25,207 bases of DNA from an uncultured Atopobium sp. (GTDB lineage: Bacteria; Actinomycetota; Coriobacteriia; Coriobacteriales; Atopobiaceae): positions 1 to 25,207 of the forward strand of contig CAMPCT010000010.1 in NCBI GenBank assembly GCA_946647055.1, read 5' to 3'. A model generated the notes under the pieces. The model made no database searches. It saw only the letters and a list, made by a program, of their open reading frames with translations, and was not told the origin of the DNA. The number at the start of each line of letters is the position of its first letter. Position 1 is the first letter of the stretch. This document shows positions 1 through 7,384 of this stretch, piece by piece. Made by a program: the position numbers and the translations under genes.

Positions 1-2
1 TT

Positions 3-134
3 GGCAGCGAGGTCACCCACGACTTCGAGGACTTCAAGCGGCGCTGCGACGTGATCCTCGCGAACCGCTGGAGCGCCGAGCTTGCCGATGTCGAGGACAA
101 AGTCTACACGCGCGACCTCTTCAGGAGAGACTAG
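3..134 (+). CDS. ugd: UDP-glucose 6-dehydrogenase, C-terminal end (partial)
   Basis: The last 43 codons of a gene that begins before the window, read in the third forward frame and ending at TAG 132-134. The translated tail contains the segments DVILANRW and DKVYTRDLF followed by RRD and the stop. These match the C-terminal NAD-sugar dehydrogenase domain of UDP-glucose 6-dehydrogenases, where a DKVYTRDLF-type ending is typical. The enzyme oxidises UDP-glucose to UDP-glucuronate with two NAD+. In this locus it would supply uronic acid, which fits the UDP-glucuronate 4-epimerase at 16564-17616. The active-site cysteine lies outside the window, so completeness cannot be judged. Confidence 0.85.
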   Translation, partial: GSEVTHDFEDFKRRCDVILANRWSAELADVEDKVYTRDLFRRD

Positions 135-176
135 GGCATCTGGCACGGACGGCTGCGGGAAAGAAGGAGGAGGGAA

Positions 177-563
177 ATGGGCGACAAAGCGTCTTCGCGA
201 ACCTATGCGTTGCTGCATGCCCTGCTCGTCGCCTACTCCTTCAACGGCGTCCTCAGCAAGCTCGCAGCCCAGCATCCCTTCCTGAGCATCCGGTTCATCC
301 TCCTCTACATGGGTGGCATCTGCCTCCTTGGCATCTATGCCATAGGGTGGCAGCAGGTCATCAAGCGCATGCCGCTGACCACCGCCTATGCCAACCGAGC
401 CGTCACGGTTGTGTGGGGCCTGGTCTGGGGCGTGCTGCTTTTCCACGAGCAAGTCAACGCCTTCAAGTTTGCCGGATCTGTCCTTGTCCTCCTTGGGGTC
501 GTCCTGTTTGCCTGGGCGGGCAACCAGCCGCCACAGGACGCCGAGGAGCGTGAGGCACAGTGA
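177..563 (+). CDS. Small multidrug-resistance/EamA-type transporter subunit, ArnE/ArnF-like
   Basis: A 128-residue protein with four predicted hydrophobic helices (about residues 10-28, 37-57, 72-89 and 96-114) and a short hydrophilic tail. This is the size and layout of a half-EamA/SMR unit. The segment PLTTAYAN (66-73) before helix 3 and FHEQV (89-93) after it are typical of the DMT superfamily. In Gram-negatives, paired proteins of this kind (ArnE and ArnF) flip undecaprenyl-phosphate-aminoarabinose across the membrane. A good ribosome site (AAGGAGG) sits just before ATG 177. The next gene starts inside this stop codon and is a second half-transporter, so the two probably form a heterodimer. 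The glycan context favours a lipid-linked sugar flippase over a drug exporter. The substrate is inferred. Confidence 0.72.
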   Translation: MGDKASSRTYALLHALLVAYSFNGVLSKLAAQHPFLSIRFILLYMGGICLLGIYAIGWQQVIKRMPLTTAYANRAVTVVWGLVWGVLLFHEQVNAFKFAGSVLVLLGVVLFAWAGNQPPQDAEEREAQ

Positions 564-904
564 TCGTCTCCGTGTTGATAGCCCTCTTCGGCGTGTTCAT
601 CAGCGGCATCTCGCAGGTGATGCTCAAGAAGAGCGCCACGGCCGAGCACAAGACGGTGGTGGAGGAGTACCTCAACCCCCTCGTCATTGGCGCCTATGCC
701 CTCTTTGTTGGCGCCACGCTCTGCTCGGTGATCGCATTCAGGCGCATTCCCCTGTCAATGGGACCGATTCTCGACGCCACAGGCTACCTGTACGTGTTCT
801 ACTTTGGCATTACCCTCTTCCACGAGCGTGTCGACCAAAAAAAGGTTCTTGCCTTGATACTCATCATTGCCGGGGTCATCGTCTACTCGCTCGGCGTATC
901 ATAA
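560..904 (+). CDS. Second EamA/SMR-type half-transporter, ArnE/ArnF-like partner
   Basis: A 114-residue protein with four hydrophobic helices (about 2-18, 41-60, 70-86 and 96-113). It carries the family-typical ISQVMLKKSA near the N-terminus, RRIPLSMGPILDA before helix 3 and FHERV (87-91) after it. It starts with GTG at 560-562, overlapping the TGA (561-563) of the upstream subunit. Such an overlap normally means translational coupling and equal amounts of the two subunits. The two proteins differ in sequence but have the same topology plan, as expected for an antiparallel heterodimer such as ArnE/ArnF. The likely job is moving the polyprenyl-linked sugar made by the GT2 at 1945-2865 to the outer face. 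Confidence 0.72.
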   Translation: MIVSVLIALFGVFISGISQVMLKKSATAEHKTVVEEYLNPLVIGAYALFVGATLCSVIAFRRIPLSMGPILDATGYLYVFYFGITLFHERVDQKKVLALILIIAGVIVYSLGVS

Positions 905-961
905 TCTGTCGGACGAACAGCCCCCTCGTCGCCCCCAAGACCAATCCGATTGGAACGCCCT

Positions 962-1936
962 ATGAGCTGGACCCAAGCCGAATGGCCCCTCGTCATCCAG
1001 AAGCTGTCCAGCCCCGACGCATGGGCTCCCTCAAACGAGATATACCTGCTTCGCGACGACCTCATTCCCGTTGCCCTTGGTGGCAACAAGGTGCGGATTG
1101 CCGGCGAGTTCCTTGCTGACATGCGCTCCCGTGGCTGCGATGCCCTCATCATGTACGGCGACCGACAGTCAAACCTCTGCCGGGTCCTAGCCCTGCTCTG
1201 TCGCGCCGGGGGTGTCCCCTGCCTCATGGTCGCAACCTCCGAGGCCCACAACACCACCTCCTTCAACGAGCGGATCATCCAAGACGCGGGAGTAGAGGTC
1301 CTGCAGTGCGAGAAGGATGGCATTGCCGAGGCGGTCGACCGCGCGTTTGAGCTGCTTGCCTCGAGGGGCCTTCGACCCTATTACATTTATGGGAACCGCC
1401 TTGGACGAGGCAACGAGGGCGTTGCCGCACATGCCTACGCACGGGTCTATCGTGCCATCGTAGATTGGGAGCGCTCTCATAACACGACGTTCGACCTGAT
1501 CGTGACGCCCTATGGAACCGGCGCCACCCAGGGAGGGCTCGTTGCGGGGAGCCTTCTCGAGGGAGACGGGCGGAGCATCGTGGGAATCTCGATCTCTTCC
1601 CGCCCCAAGGAGAGGGCGACCGAGATCCTCGTGGATGCGGTTTGCTCCTGGCTTGATAGGGAGGGTCTTGGGCGCCCCGCCGACCTCCTCGACCACATCG
1701 ACCTGAAGACCGCCTACACCCTTGGGGGCTATGGCCGCTTTGACCAGCGCGTCCTTGACCTCATTCAGGCCATGATGGAGCAGGAGGGAGTCCCCATGGA
1801 CCCCACCTACTCGGCAAAGGCATTTCGTGGCATGCTCGACTACCTTGCCGACCACCACGTGGAGGGTGCGCGCGTCCTCTTTGTCCACACCGGCAGCCTC
1901 CCGCTCTTCTTTGACCACCTGAACGCAAGAACCTAG
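962..1936 (+). CDS. PLP-dependent enzyme, ACC deaminase/D-cysteine desulfhydrase-like fold
   Basis: A 324-residue protein from ATG 962; an in-frame TTG at 950 would add four residues, and neither has a strong ribosome site. The N-terminal part reads YLLRDDLIPVALGGNKVR, the PLP-lysine motif of the tryptophan-synthase-beta-like group to which ACC deaminase and D-cysteine desulfhydrase belong (Lys43). It is followed by GDRQSN, where these enzymes have a QSNH loop with a catalytic Ser (Ser70 here). The residue after QSN is Leu, not the usual His. A glycine-rich PYGTGATQGG loop that would hold the PLP phosphate is present, and the C-terminal FVHTGSLPLFF matches the family ending. It sits between the ArnEF-like pair and an ArnC-like transferase, so a catabolic role seems unlikely. 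It may make or rearrange an amino acid for the ATP-grasp ligase at 2867. The reaction is unknown. Confidence 0.7.
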   Translation: MSWTQAEWPLVIQKLSSPDAWAPSNEIYLLRDDLIPVALGGNKVRIAGEFLADMRSRGCDALIMYGDRQSNLCRVLALLCRAGGVPCLMVATSEAHNTTSFNERIIQDAGVEVLQCEKDGIAEAVDRAFELLASRGLRPYYIYGNRLGRGNEGVAAHAYARVYRAIVDWERSHNTTFDLIVTPYGTGATQGGLVAGSLLEGDGRSIVGISISSRPKERATEILVDAVCSWLDREGLGRPADLLDHIDLKTAYTLGGYGRFDQRVLDLIQAMMEQEGVPMDPTYSAKAFRGMLDYLADHHVEGARVLFVHTGSLPLFFDHLNART

Positions 1937-1944
1937 GAGAGAGT

Positions 1945-2865
1945 ATGCTTGTCTCTGTTGTCATCCCCTGCTACAACTCGGAGCACACCATCGCCAAGGT
2001 CGTGGGCCTCATCAAGGAGGAGTTCTCACGCCTTGATGGTTACGAGTGCGAGTTCGTCCTCGTCAACGACTGCTCCTCCGACGGGACCTTCGACGAGATC
2101 CGTCGCATTGGAGAGCAGGACCCGAGCGTCCACGGCATCAGCCTGATGCGAAACTTCGGCCAGCACAACGCCCTCATGTGCGCCATGAACTATGCCTCGG
2201 GCGACCTGGTCCTTGGCATGGACGACGACATGCAGACCCACCCGTCCCAGATCGGAATCATCCTCTCCAAGATGGCCGAGGACTATGACGTGGTCTACGG
2301 GGTGTATCGCGAGAGCACCAACGGGGCGATCAAGAACTTCACGAGCTGGTTCAACAAGGTCTCGTCGCGCATCCTCCTTGGTCGCCCCAAGGACGTTCGC
2401 TCGTCAAACTTCTGGTGCGTCACGGGCGCGGTCAAGGACGAGGTCATCCGCTGTGGAAGCTTTAGCCCCTACGTTGACGGGCTCTTCTATAGGACGACCC
2501 ACAGGATTGGCAACGTCGAGATCGAGCACCACAAGCGCGAGTACGGGTCTTCGGGATACAGCCTCCGAAAGATCATGAAGCTCTGGCTTGCATACTTTAC
2601 CTACTCCGTCGTCCCACTGCGCTTTGCCTCGGTGACGGGGCTCGTCTCCTCGCTCCTTGGCTTTGTCGCAGGCGTCGTCACGGTCATACGGAAGCTCGTC
2701 GACCCCACCGTGCCCATGGGTTGGACGTCAACCGTCTGCCTCATGCTGTTCCTTGCCGGCCTCATCCTCTTTGTGCTGGGAATCATTGGGGAGTACGTGG
2801 GGGACGCAGTGCTCATGCTCAACGGAACCCCGCAGTTCATCGTCCGCGAGAAGGTGAACCTCTAG
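1945..2865 (+). CDS. Polyprenyl-phosphate glycosyltransferase, GT2 family (ArnC/GtrB/DPM1-like)
   Basis: A 306-residue membrane-anchored glycosyltransferase. The GT-A domain opens with VSVVIPCYNSE (3-13), has NDCSSDGT (41-48), and the metal-binding acidic motif MDDDMQTHP (92-100). This is the DxD-Q variant characteristic of the ArnC/GtrB/DPM1 branch. Two C-terminal membrane helices (about 228-248 and 261-283) are also typical. These enzymes move a sugar from a nucleotide donor to undecaprenyl phosphate on the inner face. The ribosome site AGGAGAG overlaps the stop of the PLP gene, and the next gene starts one base after this stop, so they share an operon. The likely donor is the amino sugar made by WecE at 4159, or a derivative; this is inferred from context only. 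Confidence 0.85.
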   Translation: MLVSVVIPCYNSEHTIAKVVGLIKEEFSRLDGYECEFVLVNDCSSDGTFDEIRRIGEQDPSVHGISLMRNFGQHNALMCAMNYASGDLVLGMDDDMQTHPSQIGIILSKMAEDYDVVYGVYRESTNGAIKNFTSWFNKVSSRILLGRPKDVRSSNFWCVTGAVKDEVIRCGSFSPYVDGLFYRTTHRIGNVEIEHHKREYGSSGYSLRKIMKLWLAYFTYSVVPLRFASVTGLVSSLLGFVAGVVTVIRKLVDPTVPMGWTSTVCLMLFLAGLILFVLGIIGEYVGDAVLMLNGTPQFIVREKVNL

Positions 2866-2866
2866 C

Positions 2867-4063
2867 ATGGCGGGGACGGGTCGCATACTGGTGCTTGGCG
2901 CAGGGATCTACCAGGTGCCGCTCATCCAGACGGCGCAGCAGATGGGCCTCGAGGCAATTGTGGTGAGCCGTCCGGGCAACTATCCCGGCTTCTCCGTAGC
3001 CGACCGGTCCCTCCCCCTCGACACAACTGACTGCGCGGGCATCCTCGAGGCCGCCCGCGAGCTTTCGGTTGACGGAATCATCACCACGGGCACCGACGTT
3101 GCCATGCGCTCGATTGGCAGGGTCTGCGACGCATTGGGCCTGTCTGGGCTGTCCGAACGTGCGGCAATGCTCGCAACCGACAAGGCCCTCATGAAGGATG
3201 CCTTTGCGAAGGGCGGGGTGTCCACCTCCCCGTTCGAGGTCGTCCGCAGCCTTGGCGACGCGCTCTCGGCGGCGGCGTCGATTGGCTATCCCGTCATGGT
3301 CAAGGCATGCGACGTCTCGGGGAGCCGCGGCATAAGCAAGGTTGGTTCCCCGGAGGAGCTGCCCCGCGCCCACGAGGAGGCACGTGCCGCAACGAGGAAG
3401 GACTACGTTGTTGTCGAGGGCTTTGTCTCGGGCCACGAGATTGGCGTCGACGCCTATGTGAGCCAGGGGGAGCTGGTCCTCTTCGCCCCGCACACAAAGT
3501 TTGTCAGGCGCGCGGGCTCGGTCACGGTTCCCGAGGGCCACGCCTTCCCCATCGCCGAGGGCCCGGAGACCCTTGCCGAGATACGACGCCAGACCAAGCT
3601 CTCCATCGAGACGCTTGGCCTTGACAACTGCGCAGTCAACGGTGACTTCATGGTCTGCGATGACGGCACGGTGAGCGTGCTGGAGGTTGGCGGGAGGTGC
3701 GGGGCCACCTGCATCCCCGAGCTCATCTCCATCCACCTCGGCATAGACTACTACCGCCAGATGATTCGCGGCGCCCTGGGAGAGAGGCCAGACCTGACCC
3801 CGCGCTGCAACAAGCCCTGCATGGCCAAGCTTCTCTTCTCCCAGACCTCTGGGATCGTGAGGTCAATAGACGAGGCAGGCCTCTCCCGGCTGCTCCAGGG
3901 GCACCCAGAGGCAACCGTCTCCCTGGACGTCTCCGTTGGGGACGAGGTCTGCGCCATCAGGAACGGCACGGACCGCTGGGGCCAAGTCATCATGGAGACG
4001 TCAAGCGAGGCGGAGCTTGACCATATGGTCTCTGCCGTTCGCTCCTGCGTCGAGGTCGCCTGA
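2867..4063 (+). CDS. ATP-grasp carboxylate-amine ligase
   Basis: A 398-residue soluble protein with ATP-grasp architecture. A pre-ATP-grasp Rossmann-like domain begins RILVLGAGIYQVPLI (6-20). The ATP-grasp domain has YPVMVKACDVSGSRGI (141-156, ATP-binding Lys146 and a Gly-rich loop), VEGFVSGHEIGVD (183-195), and the metal-binding end NGDFM...LEVGGRCGAT (258-281, Glu273). The C-terminal 100 residues fit the ligase lid. ATP-grasp enzymes activate a carboxylate as acyl-phosphate and join it to an amine or thiol. Between an ArnC-like transferase and a WecE aminotransferase, a reasonable reading is N-acylation of the amino sugar with an amino acid or similar acid, possibly one made by the PLP enzyme at 962. 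It starts one base after the GT2 stop, so the two are probably coupled. Its substrates cannot be read from sequence. Confidence 0.75.
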   Translation: MAGTGRILVLGAGIYQVPLIQTAQQMGLEAIVVSRPGNYPGFSVADRSLPLDTTDCAGILEAARELSVDGIITTGTDVAMRSIGRVCDALGLSGLSERAAMLATDKALMKDAFAKGGVSTSPFEVVRSLGDALSAAASIGYPVMVKACDVSGSRGISKVGSPEELPRAHEEARAATRKDYVVVEGFVSGHEIGVDAYVSQGELVLFAPHTKFVRRAGSVTVPEGHAFPIAEGPETLAEIRRQTKLSIETLGLDNCAVNGDFMVCDDGTVSVLEVGGRCGATCIPELISIHLGIDYYRQMIRGALGERPDLTPRCNKPCMAKLLFSQTSGIVRSIDEAGLSRLLQGHPEATVSLDVSVGDEVCAIRNGTDRWGQVIMETSSEAELDHMVSAVRSCVEVA

Positions 4064-4158
4064 TTTCTCCCCGCTAAAACCGCAGTTACCCCAACCCATG
4101 CAAGAAGTGCTGCTACCATGGTGCAATCCAGGCATCACGTATCTTGCGAGGGTTTTGC

Positions 4159-5292
4159 ATGATTGACTTCAACATTCCGCCTTTCCTGGGCACCGAGATG
4201 GACTATGTCCGCGAGGCAGCGGCCGTCAACCACAAGATCTGCGGCGACGGCCCCTTCTCGCGCAAGTGCCACGCGTGGATGGAGCAGCGTTTCAATGCCG
4301 AGAAGGCCCTGCTCACCACCAGCGGCACCTCCGCACTCGAGATGGCCGCCATCCTCTGCGACCTCCAGCCCGGCGACGAGGTGATCCTGCCCAGCTTCAC
4401 CTTCTCCTCCACCGCCACCGCGTTCCAGATGGTGGGGGCAACCTTGGTCTTCGTCGACATCCGACCCGACACCATGAACCTCGACGAGGCCAAGGTAGAG
4501 GATGCCATCACCTCGCGCACGCGCGTCATCGTCCCGGTTCACTACGCCGGCGTCGCCTGCGAGATGGACACGATCGTCCGCGTTGCCCGGAAGCACGACC
4601 TCAAGGTGGTGGAGGACGCCGCGCAGGGCGTGATGAGCACCTACCACGGGCGTGCCCTAGGCACCATCGGTGCCTTTGGCGCCTTCTCGTTCCACGAGAC
4701 CAAGAACTACTCCATGGGCGAGGGTGGGGCCATCCTGGTCAACGACCCGGCCTTCATAGAGCGCGCCGAGATCATCCGCGAGAAGGGCACCAACCGCCAG
4801 CGCTTCTTCCGCGGCCAGGTTGACAAGTACACCTGGGTCGACCGCGGCGGCTCCTACCTGCAGAGTGACCTCAACGCCGCCTACCTCTGGGCTCAGCTGG
4901 AGCAGGCGGACCACATCAACAACGACCGCCTGGCCACCTGGGGCGCCTATTGGGACGCGTTCCAGGACCTTGCGGCGGACGGCCTTGTCGAGCTGCCCCG
5001 CATCCCCGAGGGCTGCGTCCACAACGCGCACATGTTCTACCTCAAGTGCACCAACCTCGAGCAGCGCGGCGCCCTCATCGCCCACCTCAAGGCGCGCGGG
5101 GTTCACGCCGTCTTCCACTACATTCCGCTGCACAGCTCGCCTGCCGGGCAGATGTTTGGCCGCTTCCACGGCGAGGACGAGTGGACCACCCGCGAGAGTG
5201 AGCGTCTGGTCCGCCTGCCGCTTTATTATGGGATGAGCGATGAGGACCGCCAGACCGTCATTGCGGCCGTGAGGCAGTTCTACAGGGGTTAG
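4159..5292 (+). CDS. wecE: dTDP-4-amino-4,6-dideoxygalactose transaminase (WecE/RffA)
   Basis: A 377-residue DegT/DnrJ/EryC1-family aminotransferase whose length and sequence follow E. coli WecE closely. Diagnostic blocks are VIVPVHYAGVACEMDTI (123-139), VVEDAAQGVMSTY (150-162), FSFHETKNYS with PLP Lys182, REKGTNR, FFRGQVDKYTW and VFHYIPLHSSPAG. WecE converts dTDP-4-keto-6-deoxy-D-glucose with glutamate to dTDP-4-amino-4,6-dideoxy-D-galactose (Fuc4N). RmlB at 23943-24965 makes the substrate. ATG 4159 with upstream GCGAGGG is preferred over an in-frame TTG at 4144, because it gives the normal family N-terminus. The 95-base gap before it contains an extended -10-like TGC-TACCAT at 4111-4119, so a separate promoter is possible. 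The product name is strong; exact stereochemistry at C4 is inferred from the family. Confidence 0.93.
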   Translation: MIDFNIPPFLGTEMDYVREAAAVNHKICGDGPFSRKCHAWMEQRFNAEKALLTTSGTSALEMAAILCDLQPGDEVILPSFTFSSTATAFQMVGATLVFVDIRPDTMNLDEAKVEDAITSRTRVIVPVHYAGVACEMDTIVRVARKHDLKVVEDAAQGVMSTYHGRALGTIGAFGAFSFHETKNYSMGEGGAILVNDPAFIERAEIIREKGTNRQRFFRGQVDKYTWVDRGGSYLQSDLNAAYLWAQLEQADHINNDRLATWGAYWDAFQDLAADGLVELPRIPEGCVHNAHMFYLKCTNLEQRGALIAHLKARGVHAVFHYIPLHSSPAGQMFGRFHGEDEWTTRESERLVRLPLYYGMSDEDRQTVIAAVRQFYRG

Positions 5293-5316
5293 GATCCTAG
5301 TCCGGGGGTTGTAAGC

Positions 5317-7368
5317 ATGTGGTTCTCTTACGTCGTTGCCATTGTCGTTGGAGTGGCGCTCTCCTTTGTTCCGGGGTACCTTGCCCTGCGATGCATTCGT
5401 CTTGGCAGAGTCGCGTCCCTCTGCGCCGCACCCCTCGCCACGTACGGGATCTATGGCATCCTCGCCCTGGTCTACGGATTCTGCGGCGTCTTCTGCAGCT
5501 GCCTCTCCCTTGCGGCTGCCCCCTCCGCGCTCTTCCTGTGCGCCTTGCTTGTCTCGAATGCCGTTGGCCGGAGGCGCGCCGGTGCCGAGGAGGCCCGGGA
5601 CCGCGATGCAGACGAGGACGCCACCACCCAGGACTCGTGGTTTGAGGCGCGCACGGGCTTCCTCGTTCTTGCCACAAGCGTTCTTGCGGGCATCGTCATC
5701 TGCGCAGTGGTGTTTTGCTGCAACCTCGGAAACCCGGACTCCTTTGCCCAGAACTACGACAATGCGTGGCACCTCTGGCACATCTACCACATTGCGGGCA
5801 CGGGTATCCACTCCTCGCTCACCAGCGTCTTCTACCCCTCCGTCTATCACAGCCTCTGCGCTCTCGTCCAGACTTCGTCATCCGTGTCGAACATCTGCGC
5901 GGAGAATGCGGTCAACTTCGTTCTCCCCGCTTTCGTCTTTCCGGCCAACGTCGTCTTGCTGGCCTCCCAGCTCTTTCCCGAGAGCCCCCGGAAGACACTC
6001 CTCTCGGGCGTCCTCTGCCTCTCGATCGCCTTCTTCCCTTGGCGCATCATGCTCTTTGGTCCGCTGTACCCAAACGTTATGGCCTTCTCGGTCATGCCAG
6101 TAGAGGCAGTGGCCTTCATCCGTGCCACCCTGCCCCACACCACCCCCAAGGACCGCCTCCGCTGGGCAGCCCTCTTTGTGCTGGGAGGAATGGGCCTCGC
6201 ACTCATCCACCCCAACTCGGTCTTCTCAACAGGCGTCTACCTCATCCCCTATCTCATCCACTCCACGGGAACACTGGTTGCCGAGAGGACCCACGGCCGC
6301 AAGGGGGCACGCGTGCTCCCCGTTGTCGCAGCGTGTGCCATGCTCCTCGTCATCGCGTGCGTTTGGGTGGCGTTGTATCGCGCGCCATTCATGCAGTCGG
6401 TCGTGGGGTACGGCCGCGATGCGCCAAACCTCCCGATCCAAGCCCTAAAGTGGGCTTTGGCGCTGTGCTATACCCGCAGGAGACAGCAATACCTCCTCGG
6501 GTGCATCGTCGTCCTGGGCACGGCGCTCATGCTCAGGAAGCCCGGTCGCAGGTGGGCCGGGATCTCCTACGTCCTGCTTGTCGCGCTCTACGTGGTCGCC
6601 TTTGGTGTGGGCGGCGAGGCCAAGGGGCTCCTCACCGGCTTTTGGTATTGCGACTACAACCGCCTCGCGGCCGCCGCCTGTGCCTTTGCGGCACCCTCGA
6701 TTGCCGAAGGCGTCGACGCCCTGGCACACGGCGCCTCGTTGGCCCTTTCGGCCTTGCGCAAGACGGGCGATGCCAACAGGTCCGCGACTACAGCCCCTGC
6801 GGTCACCTGCCTCGTGACCGCGCTTGTCGTGCTGCTCAACTTCTTCCCGCTACCCTTCATCCCCAAGTCGGTCCGCTCCTTTGCCTTCGACACCGTCTCT
6901 CAGGAGTTTTCCAGCGTATATGGCGACCCTGACTGGATCTACCTCGACGACGCGGAGGTGGCGTTCCTCAACGAGGTGCACGACGTCGTTCCGGAGGGAG
7001 AGAGGGTGCTCAACCAGCCCCACGACGGAAGCGTCTTTGCCGCATCGGTCGCAGACGTTCCCGTGACGTTCAACTTCTTCTTCGAGGCGAGAGATAACTC
7101 CGATGGCTGGAAGGCAGTGCGCGAGGGCCTGTGCGACTACACGAGCAATCCCGACGTTGCTGCCCAACTCGAGGAGAGGGGTGCCCACTACCTGCTCCAG
7201 CTCGATCAGGGCAACAGCATCTACGGGATGAACGCACGGGGAACCCTCTACACGCTTGGCTATGAGGGCGTCGACTGGGAGGGGATCAACTCCGTGAGGG
7301 ATGACACCCCAGGGTTCGAGGTTGTTCTCTCAGAGGGAGACATGCGCCTCTACCGGATAACCGGCTGA
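5317..7368 (+). CDS. Large polytopic membrane protein, GT-C-like (resembles DUF6541-type proteins)
   Basis: A 683-residue integral membrane protein. It starts with a hydrophobic helix (about 4-24) and has many further helices up to about residue 530. The rest is a soluble, probably extracytoplasmic C-terminal domain of about 150 residues, beginning near FDTVSQEFSSVYGD. The first large loop contains QNYDNAWHLWH (145-155), with an Asp placed like the acidic residue in the first outer loop of GT-C glycosyltransferases. A charged insert (84-108) lies on the inner side. I believe it belongs with the actinobacterial glycan-locus proteins called DUF6541, but I cannot confirm this without a search. 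As last gene of the wecE block, it is a candidate for transferring the lipid-linked amino sugar to the acceptor polymer. That role is inferred. Confidence 0.65.
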   Translation: MWFSYVVAIVVGVALSFVPGYLALRCIRLGRVASLCAAPLATYGIYGILALVYGFCGVFCSCLSLAAAPSALFLCALLVSNAVGRRRAGAEEARDRDADEDATTQDSWFEARTGFLVLATSVLAGIVICAVVFCCNLGNPDSFAQNYDNAWHLWHIYHIAGTGIHSSLTSVFYPSVYHSLCALVQTSSSVSNICAENAVNFVLPAFVFPANVVLLASQLFPESPRKTLLSGVLCLSIAFFPWRIMLFGPLYPNVMAFSVMPVEAVAFIRATLPHTTPKDRLRWAALFVLGGMGLALIHPNSVFSTGVYLIPYLIHSTGTLVAERTHGRKGARVLPVVAACAMLLVIACVWVALYRAPFMQSVVGYGRDAPNLPIQALKWALALCYTRRRQQYLLGCIVVLGTALMLRKPGRRWAGISYVLLVALYVVAFGVGGEAKGLLTGFWYCDYNRLAAAACAFAAPSIAEGVDALAHGASLALSALRKTGDANRSATTAPAVTCLVTALVVLLNFFPLPFIPKSVRSFAFDTVSQEFSSVYGDPDWIYLDDAEVAFLNEVHDVVPEGERVLNQPHDGSVFAASVADVPVTFNFFFEARDNSDGWKAVREGLCDYTSNPDVAAQLEERGAHYLLQLDQGNSIYGMNARGTLYTLGYEGVDWEGINSVRDDTPGFEVVLSEGDMRLYRITG

Positions 7369-7384
7369 CTTGGCCAGACCCCCT

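Noticed and set aside
4657..5850. A 397-codon minus-strand frame spanning the end of wecE and the start of the membrane protein
   Set aside because: It crosses two genes with strong protein evidence, has no recognisable motif and no ribosome site that I can see.
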